A stretch of DNA of 64,000 nt, taken from the NCBI GenBank assembly GCA_910586965.1, contig CAJUMF010000006.1, positions 1 through 64,000 on the forward strand, written 5' to 3'. The position numbers and the translations under genes were made by a program. The number at the start of each line of letters is the position of its first letter. The stretch's first letter is position 1. The notes beneath the pieces are model-generated. The model searched no databases. It saw only the letters and a list, made by a program, of their open reading frames with translations, and was not told where the DNA came from. Below are positions 7,480 through 15,828 of the stretch, piece after piece. This DNA comes from an uncultured Dorea sp. Its GTDB lineage: Bacteria > Bacillota > Clostridia > Lachnospirales > Lachnospiraceae.

Positions 7480-8520
7480 ATGATCAAGGTTGGAATTATC
7501 GGGGCGACAGGTTATGCAGGAGGTGAGCTGGTAAGACTTCTTACCGGACATAAAGAGGCTGAGATTGTATGGTACGGCTCAAAAAGCTACATAGATAAAA
7601 AGTATGCGGATATATATCGGAATATGTTTGAGGTTGTGGAGGACAGTTGCCTTAACGACAATATGGAGGAACTGGCTAAGAAGGCGGATGTTATCTTTAC
7701 TGCGACGCCTCAGGGATTTCTTGCTTCAGTTATGAGCGAAGAGATATTGTCAGAGACAAAGATCATTGATCTGAGTGCGGATTATCGATTAAAGGATGTC
7801 TCTGTCTATGAGAAATGGTATGGCATCGAGCACAAAAGCCCTCAGTTTCTTGAGGAAGCAGTCTACGGATTGTGTGAGGTGAACCGGGAGAAAGTAAAAG
7901 GAGCCAGATTGATCGCCAATCCAGGGTGCTATACGACTTGTTCGATATTGACTGCCTATCCGCTGGCAAAGGAAGGTATCATTGATATGAACACATTGAT
8001 CATAGATGCAAAATCGGGCACGTCCGGGGCAGGCAGAGGAGCGAAGCTTTCGAATCTGTACTGTGAAGTGAATGAGAATATCAAGGCATACGGTGTGGCA
8101 ACCCACAGACATACGCCGGAGATTGAAGAACAGCTATCCTACGCGTCCGGGGAAGAGACAGTGATCAATTTCACCCCCCACCTGGTTCCCATGAACAGAG
8201 GAATCCTTGCCACGGAGTATGCATCTCTTAAGAAAGAGGTAACCTATGAAGAGGTAAAGGCAATTTATGATCATTATTATAAAGAAGAAACTTTTGTCAG
8301 AGTGCTTGAAAAAGATGTCTGTCCGGAGACAAAGTGGGTGGAAGGAAGCAACTATGCGGACATTAATTTTAAGCTGGACTTAAGGACAAACCGTATCATT
8401 ATGATGGGAGCTATTGATAATCTGGTGAAAGGGGCAGCAGGCCAGGCGGTTCAGAATATGAACATTATGTTCGGGCTTGAGGAGAGCGAGGGGCTTAAAC
8501 TTGTCCCTATGTTTCCTTAG
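7480..8520 (+). CDS. argC: N-acetyl-gamma-glutamyl-phosphate reductase
   Basis: This enzyme reduces N-acetylglutamyl phosphate to the semialdehyde with NADPH, step three of the acetylated arginine route. The 346-residue protein opens with the nucleotide-binding GIIGATGYAGGELVRLL and has the catalytic cysteine in NPGCYTT plus the conserved GTSGAGR. The ATG at 7480 is chosen because TTTGGAGG lies 8 bases upstream; a TTG at 7465 lies in frame but would put that ribosome site inside the gene. It is the first gene of argC-GNAT-argJ-argB-argD, probably under ArgR control. Confidence 0.97.
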   Translation: MIKVGIIGATGYAGGELVRLLTGHKEAEIVWYGSKSYIDKKYADIYRNMFEVVEDSCLNDNMEELAKKADVIFTATPQGFLASVMSEEILSETKIIDLSADYRLKDVSVYEKWYGIEHKSPQFLEEAVYGLCEVNREKVKGARLIANPGCYTTCSILTAYPLAKEGIIDMNTLIIDAKSGTSGAGRGAKLSNLYCEVNENIKAYGVATHRHTPEIEEQLSYASGEETVINFTPHLVPMNRGILATEYASLKKEVTYEEVKAIYDHYYKEETFVRVLEKDVCPETKWVEGSNYADINFKLDLRTNRIIMMGAIDNLVKGAAGQAVQNMNIMFGLEESEGLKLVPMFP

Positions 8521-8563
8521 TGCAGGATGCTTTGTGAAAAAAGATATCAGGAGAATACAGAAT

Positions 8564-9007
8564 ATGTTAAGGATAATGACAATTGATGATTATGAACAAG
8601 TCTATGCGCTCTGGAAGCAGATCCATGGCTTCGGGATCCGCAGCGTTGACGATTCTAAGGAGGGGATTGCACGGTTTTTAAAGCGCAATCCTGATACCAG
8701 CGTAGTCGCGGTGGAAGATGGAAAGATTGTGGGTGCGATTCTTTGCGGCCATGACGGGAGACGCGGGTGTATGTATCATGTGTGCGTGGATGCAGATTAT
8801 CGCATGAGAGGAATCGGAAAGTCTATGGTCGTATTTGCCATGGAGGCACTCAAAAAAGAAAAGATAAGCAAAGTGTCTTTAATTGCATTTACGAAAAATG
8901 ATATCGGCAATGCATTCTGGAAGGAAATTGGATGGACGAAAAGGTTAGATCTGAATTATTATGATTTCACACTGAATGAGGAGAATATTACGGCTTTCAA
9001 TCAGTAG
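8564..9007 (+). CDS. GNAT-family N-acetyltransferase
   Basis: A 147-residue single-domain GNAT protein. The acetyl-CoA-binding motif A is seen in VCVDADYRMRGIGKSMV, and NAFWKEIGW near the end is the usual motif B region. The ATG at 8564 has AGGAGA ten bases upstream. The gene sits between argC and argJ in the arginine operon, so it may acetylate an amino acid or a ribosomal protein. A short GNAT acting as N-acetylglutamate synthase is a possibility suggested only by position; RimI-like activity is equally likely. Substrate not determined. Confidence 0.8.
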   Translation: MLRIMTIDDYEQVYALWKQIHGFGIRSVDDSKEGIARFLKRNPDTSVVAVEDGKIVGAILCGHDGRRGCMYHVCVDADYRMRGIGKSMVVFAMEALKKEKISKVSLIAFTKNDIGNAFWKEIGWTKRLDLNYYDFTLNEENITAFNQ

Positions 9008-9055
9008 TTATAGAAAATAAATAAAGGATAAAAGAATAGAAAGGAAGCGGATAAA

Positions 9056-10279
9056 ATGAAACAGGTACAAGGCGGAGTTACGGCGGCAAAAGGATTTGAG
9101 GCTGCAAGCACAGCGGCAGGGATTAAATATACAGGGAGAACAGACATGGCATTGATCTACAGTCAGGTGCCGTGTGCGGCGGCAGGAACATTTACTACCA
9201 ATGTGGTAAAGGCGGCTCCTGTAAAGTGGGATCAGCAGATCATCGCAGGCGGAGAGAAGGCGCAGGCAGTCGTGGTAAATTCCGGTATTGCCAATGCGTG
9301 TACGGGAGAAGAAGGATTCGGGTACTGCAAGGATACAGCGGAGGCGGCAGCGAAAGCACTTGGTATCTCACCGGCAGGGGTTTTTATCGGTTCTACAGGA
9401 GTGATCGGAAAGCAGCTCCCTATGGATAAGCTGACGGCAGGGATTCATGTGCTGGCGGAAAAGAAGAGTACTTCTTTAGAAAGCGGCACAGAGGCGGCAA
9501 AGGCTATCATGACTACAGATACCTGTGAGAAAGAGCTGGCCGTAGAGATTGAGATTGGAGGAAAGACAGTGACTCTCGGCGGTATGGCGAAAGGCTCCGG
9601 CATGATCCATCCTAATATGTGTACCATGCTGGCATTTATCACCACAGATGCAGTGATTTCTAAAGAGACACTTCAAAAGGCTCTCCGTGAGGATGTGGGT
9701 GATACATATAATATGATCTCTGTAGACGGAGATACTTCAACTAACGATACGGTGCTCCTTCTGGCAAACGGTCTGGCAGGAAATCCTGAGATTATGCCGG
9801 GCAGTGAAGATTATGAAAAATTTGCGGAGGCTCTTCATACGATCAATGAATATCTTGCGAAAAAAATAGCGGGGGACGGCGAGGGAGCGACAGCCCTCTT
9901 TGAAGCGAAGGCGGTAAACTGTCAGGATAAGGAACAGGCGAAGATCCTGGCAAAGTCTATTGTGTGCTCCAACTTGACAAAAGCAGCGATTGCGGGACAT
10001 GATGCCAATTGGGGACGGATTCTTTGTGCTATGGGTTATTCGGGTGCGCAGTTTGACCCGGAGAAGGTGGACTTGTTTTTTGAAAGCGCTGCCGGAAAGA
10101 TACAGATTATTGAAAATGGTACGGCATGTCTTTATAGTGAGGACGAGGCGACGAAGATCTTATCAGAATCTTCTGTGACAGCGATTGCGGATGTGAAGAT
10201 GGGCGAGGTGTCTGCTGCGGCGTGGGGGTGTGACCTGACGCACGGATATATCGATATCAATGCAGATTACCGAAGCTGA
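9056..10279 (+). CDS. argJ: bifunctional ornithine acetyltransferase / N-acetylglutamate synthase
   Basis: ArgJ moves the acetyl group from N-acetylornithine to glutamate, closing the acetyl cycle of arginine synthesis; bifunctional forms also use acetyl-CoA. The 407-residue precursor normally cuts itself before a threonine nucleophile. The segment KGSGMIHPNMCTML (about residues 180-193) holds that threonine, but the preceding residue is Cys where Ala is the common choice. The C-terminal GHDANWGRI and the ending DINADYRS are typical. An AAGGA site precedes the ATG. It belongs to the argC-argD operon. Confidence 0.96.
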   Translation: MKQVQGGVTAAKGFEAASTAAGIKYTGRTDMALIYSQVPCAAAGTFTTNVVKAAPVKWDQQIIAGGEKAQAVVVNSGIANACTGEEGFGYCKDTAEAAAKALGISPAGVFIGSTGVIGKQLPMDKLTAGIHVLAEKKSTSLESGTEAAKAIMTTDTCEKELAVEIEIGGKTVTLGGMAKGSGMIHPNMCTMLAFITTDAVISKETLQKALREDVGDTYNMISVDGDTSTNDTVLLLANGLAGNPEIMPGSEDYEKFAEALHTINEYLAKKIAGDGEGATALFEAKAVNCQDKEQAKILAKSIVCSNLTKAAIAGHDANWGRILCAMGYSGAQFDPEKVDLFFESAAGKIQIIENGTACLYSEDEATKILSESSVTAIADVKMGEVSAAAWGCDLTHGYIDINADYRS

Positions 10280-10339
10280 TCAGAGTGTGCTTAAGTGAAG
10301 CTTTATGAAATGAGAAAAGAAGGAGCGGGGACAAGGAAA

Positions 10340-11239
10340 ATGAATAAGGATATGGAAAAATATCTTGAAAAGGCGGAAGTGCTGATTGAGGCGCTTCCCT
10401 ATATCCAGCGTTTTAACCGCCGGGTTATTGTAGTAAAATACGGTGGGAGTGCCATGGTGGATGAGCAGTTAAAGGAGCAGGTTATCCAGGATGTAACACT
10501 TCTTAAGTTAGTCGGGTTCAAACCAATCATCGTCCATGGAGGCGGGAAAGAGATCAGCCGATGGGTCAGCAAGGTGGGAATGGAGCCGCAGTTTGTGAAC
10601 GGCCTTCGTGTGACAGATGAGGCGACCATGGAGCTTGCAGAGATGGTGCTGGGCAAGGTGAATAAAGGCCTTGTTCAGCTAGTAGAAAGTCTTGGCGTGC
10701 GAGCCATCGGCTTGAGTGGTAAAGACGGCAAACTTTTGTCGGTAAACAAAAAACTTTCGGAGGGAAAGGATATAGGGTTTGTCGGAGATATTAAAAACGT
10801 AAACGCAAGTATTCTATATGATCTTTTGGAAAAAGACTTCCTTCCGATCATCTGTCCCATTGGTCTGGATGATGATTATAATACTTACAATATTAATGCG
10901 GATGATGCAGCCTGTGCGATCGCAAGAGCTATGCGTGCAGAAAAGCTTGCATTTCTCACAGATATAGAGGGAGTATATAAAGATCCGGAGGATCCCTCGA
11001 CACTGATTTCTGAGTTGAAGATTTCGGAAGCTCGGGAACTGATGAATGAAGGTTATATCGGGGGAGGGATGCTGCCTAAGCTTCATAATTGTATCTCGGC
11101 TATCGAACATGGAGTTTCAAGGGTACATATTTTGGACGGAAGAATACCGCATTGTCTGCTCCTTGAGATATTTACCAATAAGGGAATCGGCACAGCGATC
11201 ATCAATGACGGCGAACAGCGGTTTTATATGGGTGAATAG
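10340..11239 (+). CDS. argB: acetylglutamate kinase
   Basis: This kinase phosphorylates N-acetylglutamate with ATP, step two of the pathway. The phosphate-binding KYGGSAM and VHGGGKEIS motifs are present. The start at 10340 is chosen by resemblance to known ArgB N-termini (MNKDMEKYLEKAEVLIEALP); a GTG at 10295 and an ATG at 10310 lie in frame upstream. An N-terminal helix of about 30 residues before the KYGGS strand is the feature found in arginine-inhibited hexameric ArgB enzymes, so feedback inhibition by arginine is likely. It lies between argJ and argD. Confidence 0.95.
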   Translation: MNKDMEKYLEKAEVLIEALPYIQRFNRRVIVVKYGGSAMVDEQLKEQVIQDVTLLKLVGFKPIIVHGGGKEISRWVSKVGMEPQFVNGLRVTDEATMELAEMVLGKVNKGLVQLVESLGVRAIGLSGKDGKLLSVNKKLSEGKDIGFVGDIKNVNASILYDLLEKDFLPIICPIGLDDDYNTYNINADDAACAIARAMRAEKLAFLTDIEGVYKDPEDPSTLISELKISEARELMNEGYIGGGMLPKLHNCISAIEHGVSRVHILDGRIPHCLLLEIFTNKGIGTAIINDGEQRFYMGE

Positions 11240-11286
11240 ACAGGCAGTGCGAACAGCACAAAAGCAGAGAAAGGGATGGTGAAAGA

Positions 11287-12480
11287 ATGGCGCCAAATAA
11301 ATATATGCAGGAAACGGATAATAATCTGGTGCATACGTACAATCGTTTTCCAGTGACTCTTGAACGAGGTGAAGGTGTATATATTTATGATACAGACGGA
11401 AAAAAGTATCTGGATTTTGCGGCAGGGATTGCAGTGTCCGGCCTTGGATACGGGAATCAGGAGCTTAACCTTGCCTTGAAAGAGCAGATTGATAAATTGA
11501 TGCATTCCTCAAATCTGTATTATAATACTACATGCGGAGAGGCAGCGAATGCATTAAAGAAAATATCAGGAATGGATCGTGTGTTTTTTACGAACAGCGG
11601 GACAGAAGCGATTGAAGGAGCATTGAAATCTGCAAGAAAATATGCATGGACAAAGAAAACGGGCAGATATGAGTATATAGCTATGAAGGATTCCTTTCAT
11701 GGAAGAAGTATGGGTGCATTGTCTGTAACGGAACATGAAGCGTACCGGGCGCCTTTTGAGCCTTTGATACCAGGTGTCAGCTTCGCGGAATTCAATAATC
11801 TTGACAGTGTAAAAAAGCTTGTCACGGATAAGACTTGTGCGATTATCTTAGAGCCGCTTCAGGGTGAGGGCGGAATCAATATGGCAACCCAGGAATTCAT
11901 GGAAGGGATTCGTGAACTGTGCAGTGAAGAAGGAATCCTCATGATCTGCGATGAGATCCAGTGCGGTATGGCGCGCACAGGAGAGATGTTTGCCTGTCAG
12001 TTATATGATGTGAAGCCGGATATCATGGTGATGGCAAAGGCAATCGGGAGCGGTGTTCCGGTGGGTGCGTTTGCTATGACACAGGAGGTGGCAGAGTATT
12101 CTTTGGTGCCAGGTGATCATGGCACTACCTACGGGGGAAATCCCCTTGCATGTGCTGCTGTGGCAAAGACTATCGAGATTTTTGAGAGAGAGGACATGAA
12201 AGCCCATGTAAAAGAAGTGGGGTCATATTTGGCTGAAAAGTTGGATGAACTGGTGAAAGAATACGATGCGGTGCTGGAAAGAAGAGGTATCGGACTGATA
12301 CAAGGAATCCGCCTGAATCAGCCGGTCGGTGAGTTGACGAAAAAAGCGCTTAAAGAAGGAGCCTTGATCATCAGCGCAAGAAGTGATGTGGTACGTCTGG
12401 TGCCGCCCCTTGTGATCGAGAAAGAACATGTGGATGCGTTGATTGATGTGCTCTCCAAGGTGCTTAGAGAGATGCTGTAA
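11287..12480 (+). CDS. argD: acetylornithine aminotransferase
   Basis: This pyridoxal-phosphate enzyme converts N-acetylglutamate semialdehyde to N-acetylornithine using glutamate. The 397-residue protein shows the class III pattern: FFTNSGTEAIEGALK, DEIQCGMARTG, and the cofactor lysine in AKAIGSGVPVGAF. A GAAAGGGATGG region precedes the ATG. It is the last gene of the arginine operon. The related ornithine aminotransferase is excluded only by context. Confidence 0.95.
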   Translation: MAPNKYMQETDNNLVHTYNRFPVTLERGEGVYIYDTDGKKYLDFAAGIAVSGLGYGNQELNLALKEQIDKLMHSSNLYYNTTCGEAANALKKISGMDRVFFTNSGTEAIEGALKSARKYAWTKKTGRYEYIAMKDSFHGRSMGALSVTEHEAYRAPFEPLIPGVSFAEFNNLDSVKKLVTDKTCAIILEPLQGEGGINMATQEFMEGIRELCSEEGILMICDEIQCGMARTGEMFACQLYDVKPDIMVMAKAIGSGVPVGAFAMTQEVAEYSLVPGDHGTTYGGNPLACAAVAKTIEIFEREDMKAHVKEVGSYLAEKLDELVKEYDAVLERRGIGLIQGIRLNQPVGELTKKALKEGALIISARSDVVRLVPPLVIEKEHVDALIDVLSKVLREML

Positions 12481-12516
12481 ATTTTTGTTCCGTGAATGTA
12501 TTATAATGTATCATAG

Positions 12517-12578
12517 AAAAACCAATGATTGGATATACTACATGAAAAACAGGAGGTATAGACATGATTGGTTTTTTT
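12517..12578 (+). repeat. inverted repeat spanning the DMT-gene start
   Basis: AAAAACCAAT (12517-12526) is complementary to ATTGGTTTTT (12567-12576), with a 40-base loop that holds the GGAGG site and the ATG of the transporter gene. The right arm is followed by more T. It could end argD transcription or mask the start of the next gene; neither is proven. A TATAAT at 12502-12507 lies just upstream. Confidence 0.4.
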
Positions 12579-12995
12579 ATTGCTCTGCTGTCAGGAGCGT
12601 TGATGAGTGTGCAGGGGGTATTCAATACACAGGTGACAAAGACGACAGGAATGTGGGTCAGCAACGGCTGGGTGCAGTTCAGCGCATTTGCTGTGTGCCT
12701 GATCGCCTGGTTCATTGCGGGACGTGACAATATCGGGACTATTGCGAAGGTAGAGCCGAAATACGTACTTTTAGGCGGCGCGATCGGAGCAGGGATTACG
12801 TGGACGGTCATCAAGAGTATGGAGCAATTGGGGCCTGCGAAGGCGGCACTGTTGATTGTTATTTCCCAGCTTATAGTGGCGTATGTCATTGAACTTTTAG
12901 GACTTTTCGGTGTGGAAAAGGAACCTTTGGAGTGGAGAAAAGTAATTGGTATGATTATTGCGATTGTTGGAGTTGCAATTTTTCAGTGGAAATAG
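12564..12995 (+). CDS. DMT-family transporter, YdcZ/DUF606 type
   Basis: A 143-residue, very hydrophobic protein with about five membrane segments (residues 1-20, 33-52, 68-87, 92-112, 124-142). It matches the half-size YdcZ (DUF606) branch of the drug/metabolite transporters, which work as dimers. Visible marks are SGALMSVQGVFNTQV near the start and IGMIIAIVGVAIFQ at the end. AACAGGAGG lies 8 bases before the ATG. Substrate unknown. It stands alone between argD and comEA. Confidence 0.85.
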   Translation: MIGFFIALLSGALMSVQGVFNTQVTKTTGMWVSNGWVQFSAFAVCLIAWFIAGRDNIGTIAKVEPKYVLLGGAIGAGITWTVIKSMEQLGPAKAALLIVISQLIVAYVIELLGLFGVEKEPLEWRKVIGMIIAIVGVAIFQWK

Positions 12996-13063
12996 TACAA
13001 TAAAGTTTGTCTAAGCATAAGAGGGGTATTTACAGTTTTCGACATCTGTAAAGGAGGAATTTT

Positions 13064-13690
13064 ATGCGCGGCAAAAAGAGAGTTATTTTATTATGGGTGA
13101 TGTTATCATATACAGTTATTATAATGGCTGGCTGTAAAAGTGATGTAAAGGAAGATCATCTCGTTTGCGTGGAACAACCGGATATTCTGCCGGATGAAGA
13201 GCAGCAGGCAGAAGAAGATGCGGCGCCGGATACAGTGGAAGAAGAGACGGGTATCATCTATGTAGATGTGTGCGGAGAGGTGAATCATCCGGGAGTTTAT
13301 CAGCTTACAAGTGAAAACCGGGTGTACGAGGCGATAGAAAAGGCCGGGGGCCTGACGAAGAATGCGGCTGCCGTCTGTGTGAATCAGGCGGAGAAGCTGA
13401 CAGACGGCCAACAAATCTATGTCCTTTCAAAGGATGAGATGAAAGACAGCCAAGGTTCCGTTGGCAATGCTTCTTCGTCCGGTGTGTCTGCATCCGACGG
13501 CAGAGTGAATCTTAATACAGCCTCCAAGGAAGAACTTATGACTCTTAGCGGTATCGGGGAAGTTAAGGCGGATGCCATTATAAGATACCGGGAGGAACAC
13601 GGAAACTTTCAATCTGTGGAGGATATAAAGAAGATTGAGGGGATCAAAGATGGAGTGTTCAATAAGATAAAAGATTGTATAACAGTCTGA
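13064..13690 (+). CDS. comEA: ComEA-like DNA-binding competence protein
   Basis: ComEA binds incoming double-stranded DNA at the cell surface during transformation. Of 208 residues, about 1-25 form a signal segment ending in IMAGC, which resembles a lipobox, so the protein may be lipid-anchored rather than held by a membrane helix. An acidic linker follows, then an SLBB domain (IYVDVCGEVNHPGVYQL onward, about residues 64-125) and a double helix-hairpin-helix (VNLNTASKEELMTLSGIG onward, about 148-208) that binds DNA. AAAGGAGG precedes the ATG. comEC follows after three genes, matching a competence locus. Confidence 0.9.
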   Translation: MRGKKRVILLWVMLSYTVIIMAGCKSDVKEDHLVCVEQPDILPDEEQQAEEDAAPDTVEEETGIIYVDVCGEVNHPGVYQLTSENRVYEAIEKAGGLTKNAAAVCVNQAEKLTDGQQIYVLSKDEMKDSQGSVGNASSSGVSASDGRVNLNTASKEELMTLSGIGEVKADAIIRYREEHGNFQSVEDIKKIEGIKDGVFNKIKDCITV

Positions 13691-13704
13691 TAAGGAGATG
13701 AAGT

Positions 13705-14394
13705 ATGAGCAAACGGGTACTGGTTGTTGATGATGAAAAGTTAATAGTAAAAGGAATCCGGTTTAGTCTGGAACAAGACAGCATGGAAGTGGATGCAGCT
13801 TTTGACGGGGAAGAGGCCTTAAGGCTTGTCAGGGAGAACAATTACGACATCATTCTTCTTGATGTTATGCTTCCAAAATATAATGGTTTTGAAGTATGCC
13901 AGCAGATCCGGGAATTCTCAGATGTACCAGTTATCATGCTGACGGCCAAAGGTGATGATATGGATAAGATTCTTGGACTGGAATACGGTGCGGATGATTA
14001 TATAACCAAGCCGTTTAACATTCTGGAAGTAAAAGCAAGAATTAAAGCGATCATGAGGCGTACCGGAAAGAAAGACGGGAAAGGGCGGAATCCAAAGGTT
14101 ATCGTGAAGGGTGATATGAAGATAGACTGTGAGAGCCGGCAGGTTACGATCGGAGAAAAAGAAGTGAACCTTACGGCCAAAGAGTTTGACCTTTTAGAGC
14201 TGCTTGCCATGAATCCCAATAAAGTATACAGCAGGGAGAATCTTTTGAATATTGTGTGGGGGTACGAGTATCCGGGAGACGCCAGGACCGTGGATGTACA
14301 TATCAGGCGTCTCAGGGAAAAGGTCGAGGCGAACCCAAGCGATCCAAAGTATGTTTATACGAAGTGGGGAGTTGGTTATTATTTTAGGGGTTAG
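13705..14394 (+). CDS. OmpR-family response regulator
   Basis: A 229-residue DNA-binding response regulator. The receiver domain (1-120) has the acidic pair VVDDE, the phosphoacceptor aspartate in IILLDVMLPKYNG, T in MLTAK and K in ITKPF. The C-terminal winged helix (about 130-229) ends with RTVDVHIRRLREKVE and YTKWGVGYYF, typical of OmpR/PhoB. It starts 14 bases after comEA and its end overlaps the kinase gene. With the kinase and the GerMN lipoprotein it forms a set resembling MtrA-MtrB-LpqB of Actinobacteria. The target genes are unknown. Confidence 0.94.
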   Translation: MSKRVLVVDDEKLIVKGIRFSLEQDSMEVDAAFDGEEALRLVRENNYDIILLDVMLPKYNGFEVCQQIREFSDVPVIMLTAKGDDMDKILGLEYGADDYITKPFNILEVKARIKAIMRRTGKKDGKGRNPKVIVKGDMKIDCESRQVTIGEKEVNLTAKEFDLLELLAMNPNKVYSRENLLNIVWGYEYPGDARTVDVHIRRLREKVEANPSDPKYVYTKWGVGYYFRG

Positions 14395-15817
14395 GAAGTA
14401 TATAAAAATCAATTTTTTAAGGAGTCTCCGTTTTCGAATTGCGGTTATGATCATTCTTGCGGGAATCATTCCTACCGTAATTATGAGGACGGTGATTCTG
14501 AAAAATTATGAAAAACAGGCGGTGGAGATGCACACCGCCGAAATCCAGAATCAATGTGCAATTCTTTGTAACCAGTTAAGTAAAGCAGATTATCTTACGG
14601 GAGTTACGTCTGAAAGTATTCAGTTAGAGCTTACCCAGTTATCGAACATTTATAATGGGCGTATTATGGTTATAGACAAAAATTATCATATTGCAGAGGA
14701 TACCTATAATCTCGATAAGGGGAAGACGATTGTATCGGAGGATGTTATCCGTTGTTTTCAGGGGGAGCGTACCAGCAATTATGATGCAGAGAACAGATTT
14801 ATTGAAGTGACAACACCGGTTTTAGACAGCGGCTCAGAAAAAATCAGAGGAGTTATGCTCGTCAGTGTATGTACAGATTCCATAGCAGAGAATATGGAAA
14901 ATCTTTTGGGAAAAGCAGATCTTGTTATTGCAATGGCAGGACTTATCATAATTACACTGGCATTTCTTGCAGGTACTTTTATGGTGCGTCCTTTTCATAG
15001 AATTACCAGGTCGATCGGTGCAGTTACAGAAGGATATGAGGATGATTATCTGAAGGAGTACTCTTATACGGAGACAAAGCTTTTGTCTGAGGCATTTAAC
15101 AAGATGCTGGGCAGGATGAAAGTGCTTGACGATTCCAGAAATGAATTTGTGTCCAATGTATCTCATGAGTTAAAGACACCGCTTACATCTATGAAGGTAC
15201 TCTCAGACTCGCTGCTCGCCCAGCAGGAAGCTCCGGTAGAATTGTATCAGGAGTTTATGGCGGACCTTTCCGAAGAGATTGAGAGGGAGAGCAAGATTAT
15301 AGACGACCTGCTGGCGTTGGTCAAACTTGACAAGACAGCTAAGACGATGAATATAAAGACGGAAGATATCAATATGCTGGTGGAGCGGATCTTAAAGCGT
15401 CTTCGTCCCATTGCAAAGCTCCGCAATATAGAGGTGATCTTTGAAAGCTTTCGCCCGGTAACTGCTGAAGTTGATGAGGTAAAGCTTACACTGGCAATTA
15501 CCAATCTCGTAGAAAATGCTATTAAGTATAACAAAGAAGACGGATGGGTCCATGTTTCGATGAATGCGGACCATAAAGTGTTTTATGTTGAGGTGGCAGA
15601 TTCAGGGGCAGGGATTCCGAAAAAAGAACAGGCACATATATTTGAGAGATTTTATCGTGTGGACAAATCTCATTCCAGGGAAATCGGCGGAACCGGACTT
15701 GGGCTTTCCATTGCCAGAAATGTGGTTGTTATGCACAGAGGCTCTATTCAGGTGTACAGTCAAGTTGGCGAAGGAACAACATTTACCATGCGGATTCCGC
15801 TGAAATATGTAGTGTGA
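14372..15817 (+). CDS. sensor histidine kinase
   Basis: The membrane kinase partner of the response regulator just upstream. From the N-terminus it has a membrane segment (IAVMIILAGIIPTVIM), an extracellular sensor of about 145 residues, a second membrane segment (LVIAMAGLIIITLAFLAG), a HAMP linker, HisKA with the phosphorylated histidine in NVSHELKTPLTSMK, and a HATPase_c domain with NLVENAIKYN, ADSGAGIPKKEQ and GGTGLGLSIA. The start is uncertain: no ATG with a good ribosome site is in frame. A TTG at 14372 (481 residues, overlap of 23 bases with the regulator) is used here; an ATG at 14351 is an alternative. Confidence 0.92.
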   Translation: MVIILGVRKYIKINFLRSLRFRIAVMIILAGIIPTVIMRTVILKNYEKQAVEMHTAEIQNQCAILCNQLSKADYLTGVTSESIQLELTQLSNIYNGRIMVIDKNYHIAEDTYNLDKGKTIVSEDVIRCFQGERTSNYDAENRFIEVTTPVLDSGSEKIRGVMLVSVCTDSIAENMENLLGKADLVIAMAGLIIITLAFLAGTFMVRPFHRITRSIGAVTEGYEDDYLKEYSYTETKLLSEAFNKMLGRMKVLDDSRNEFVSNVSHELKTPLTSMKVLSDSLLAQQEAPVELYQEFMADLSEEIERESKIIDDLLALVKLDKTAKTMNIKTEDINMLVERILKRLRPIAKLRNIEVIFESFRPVTAEVDEVKLTLAITNLVENAIKYNKEDGWVHVSMNADHKVFYVEVADSGAGIPKKEQAHIFERFYRVDKSHSREIGGTGLGLSIARNVVVMHRGSIQVYSQVGEGTTFTMRIPLKYVV

Positions 15818-15828
15818 GGGAAAGAAAT

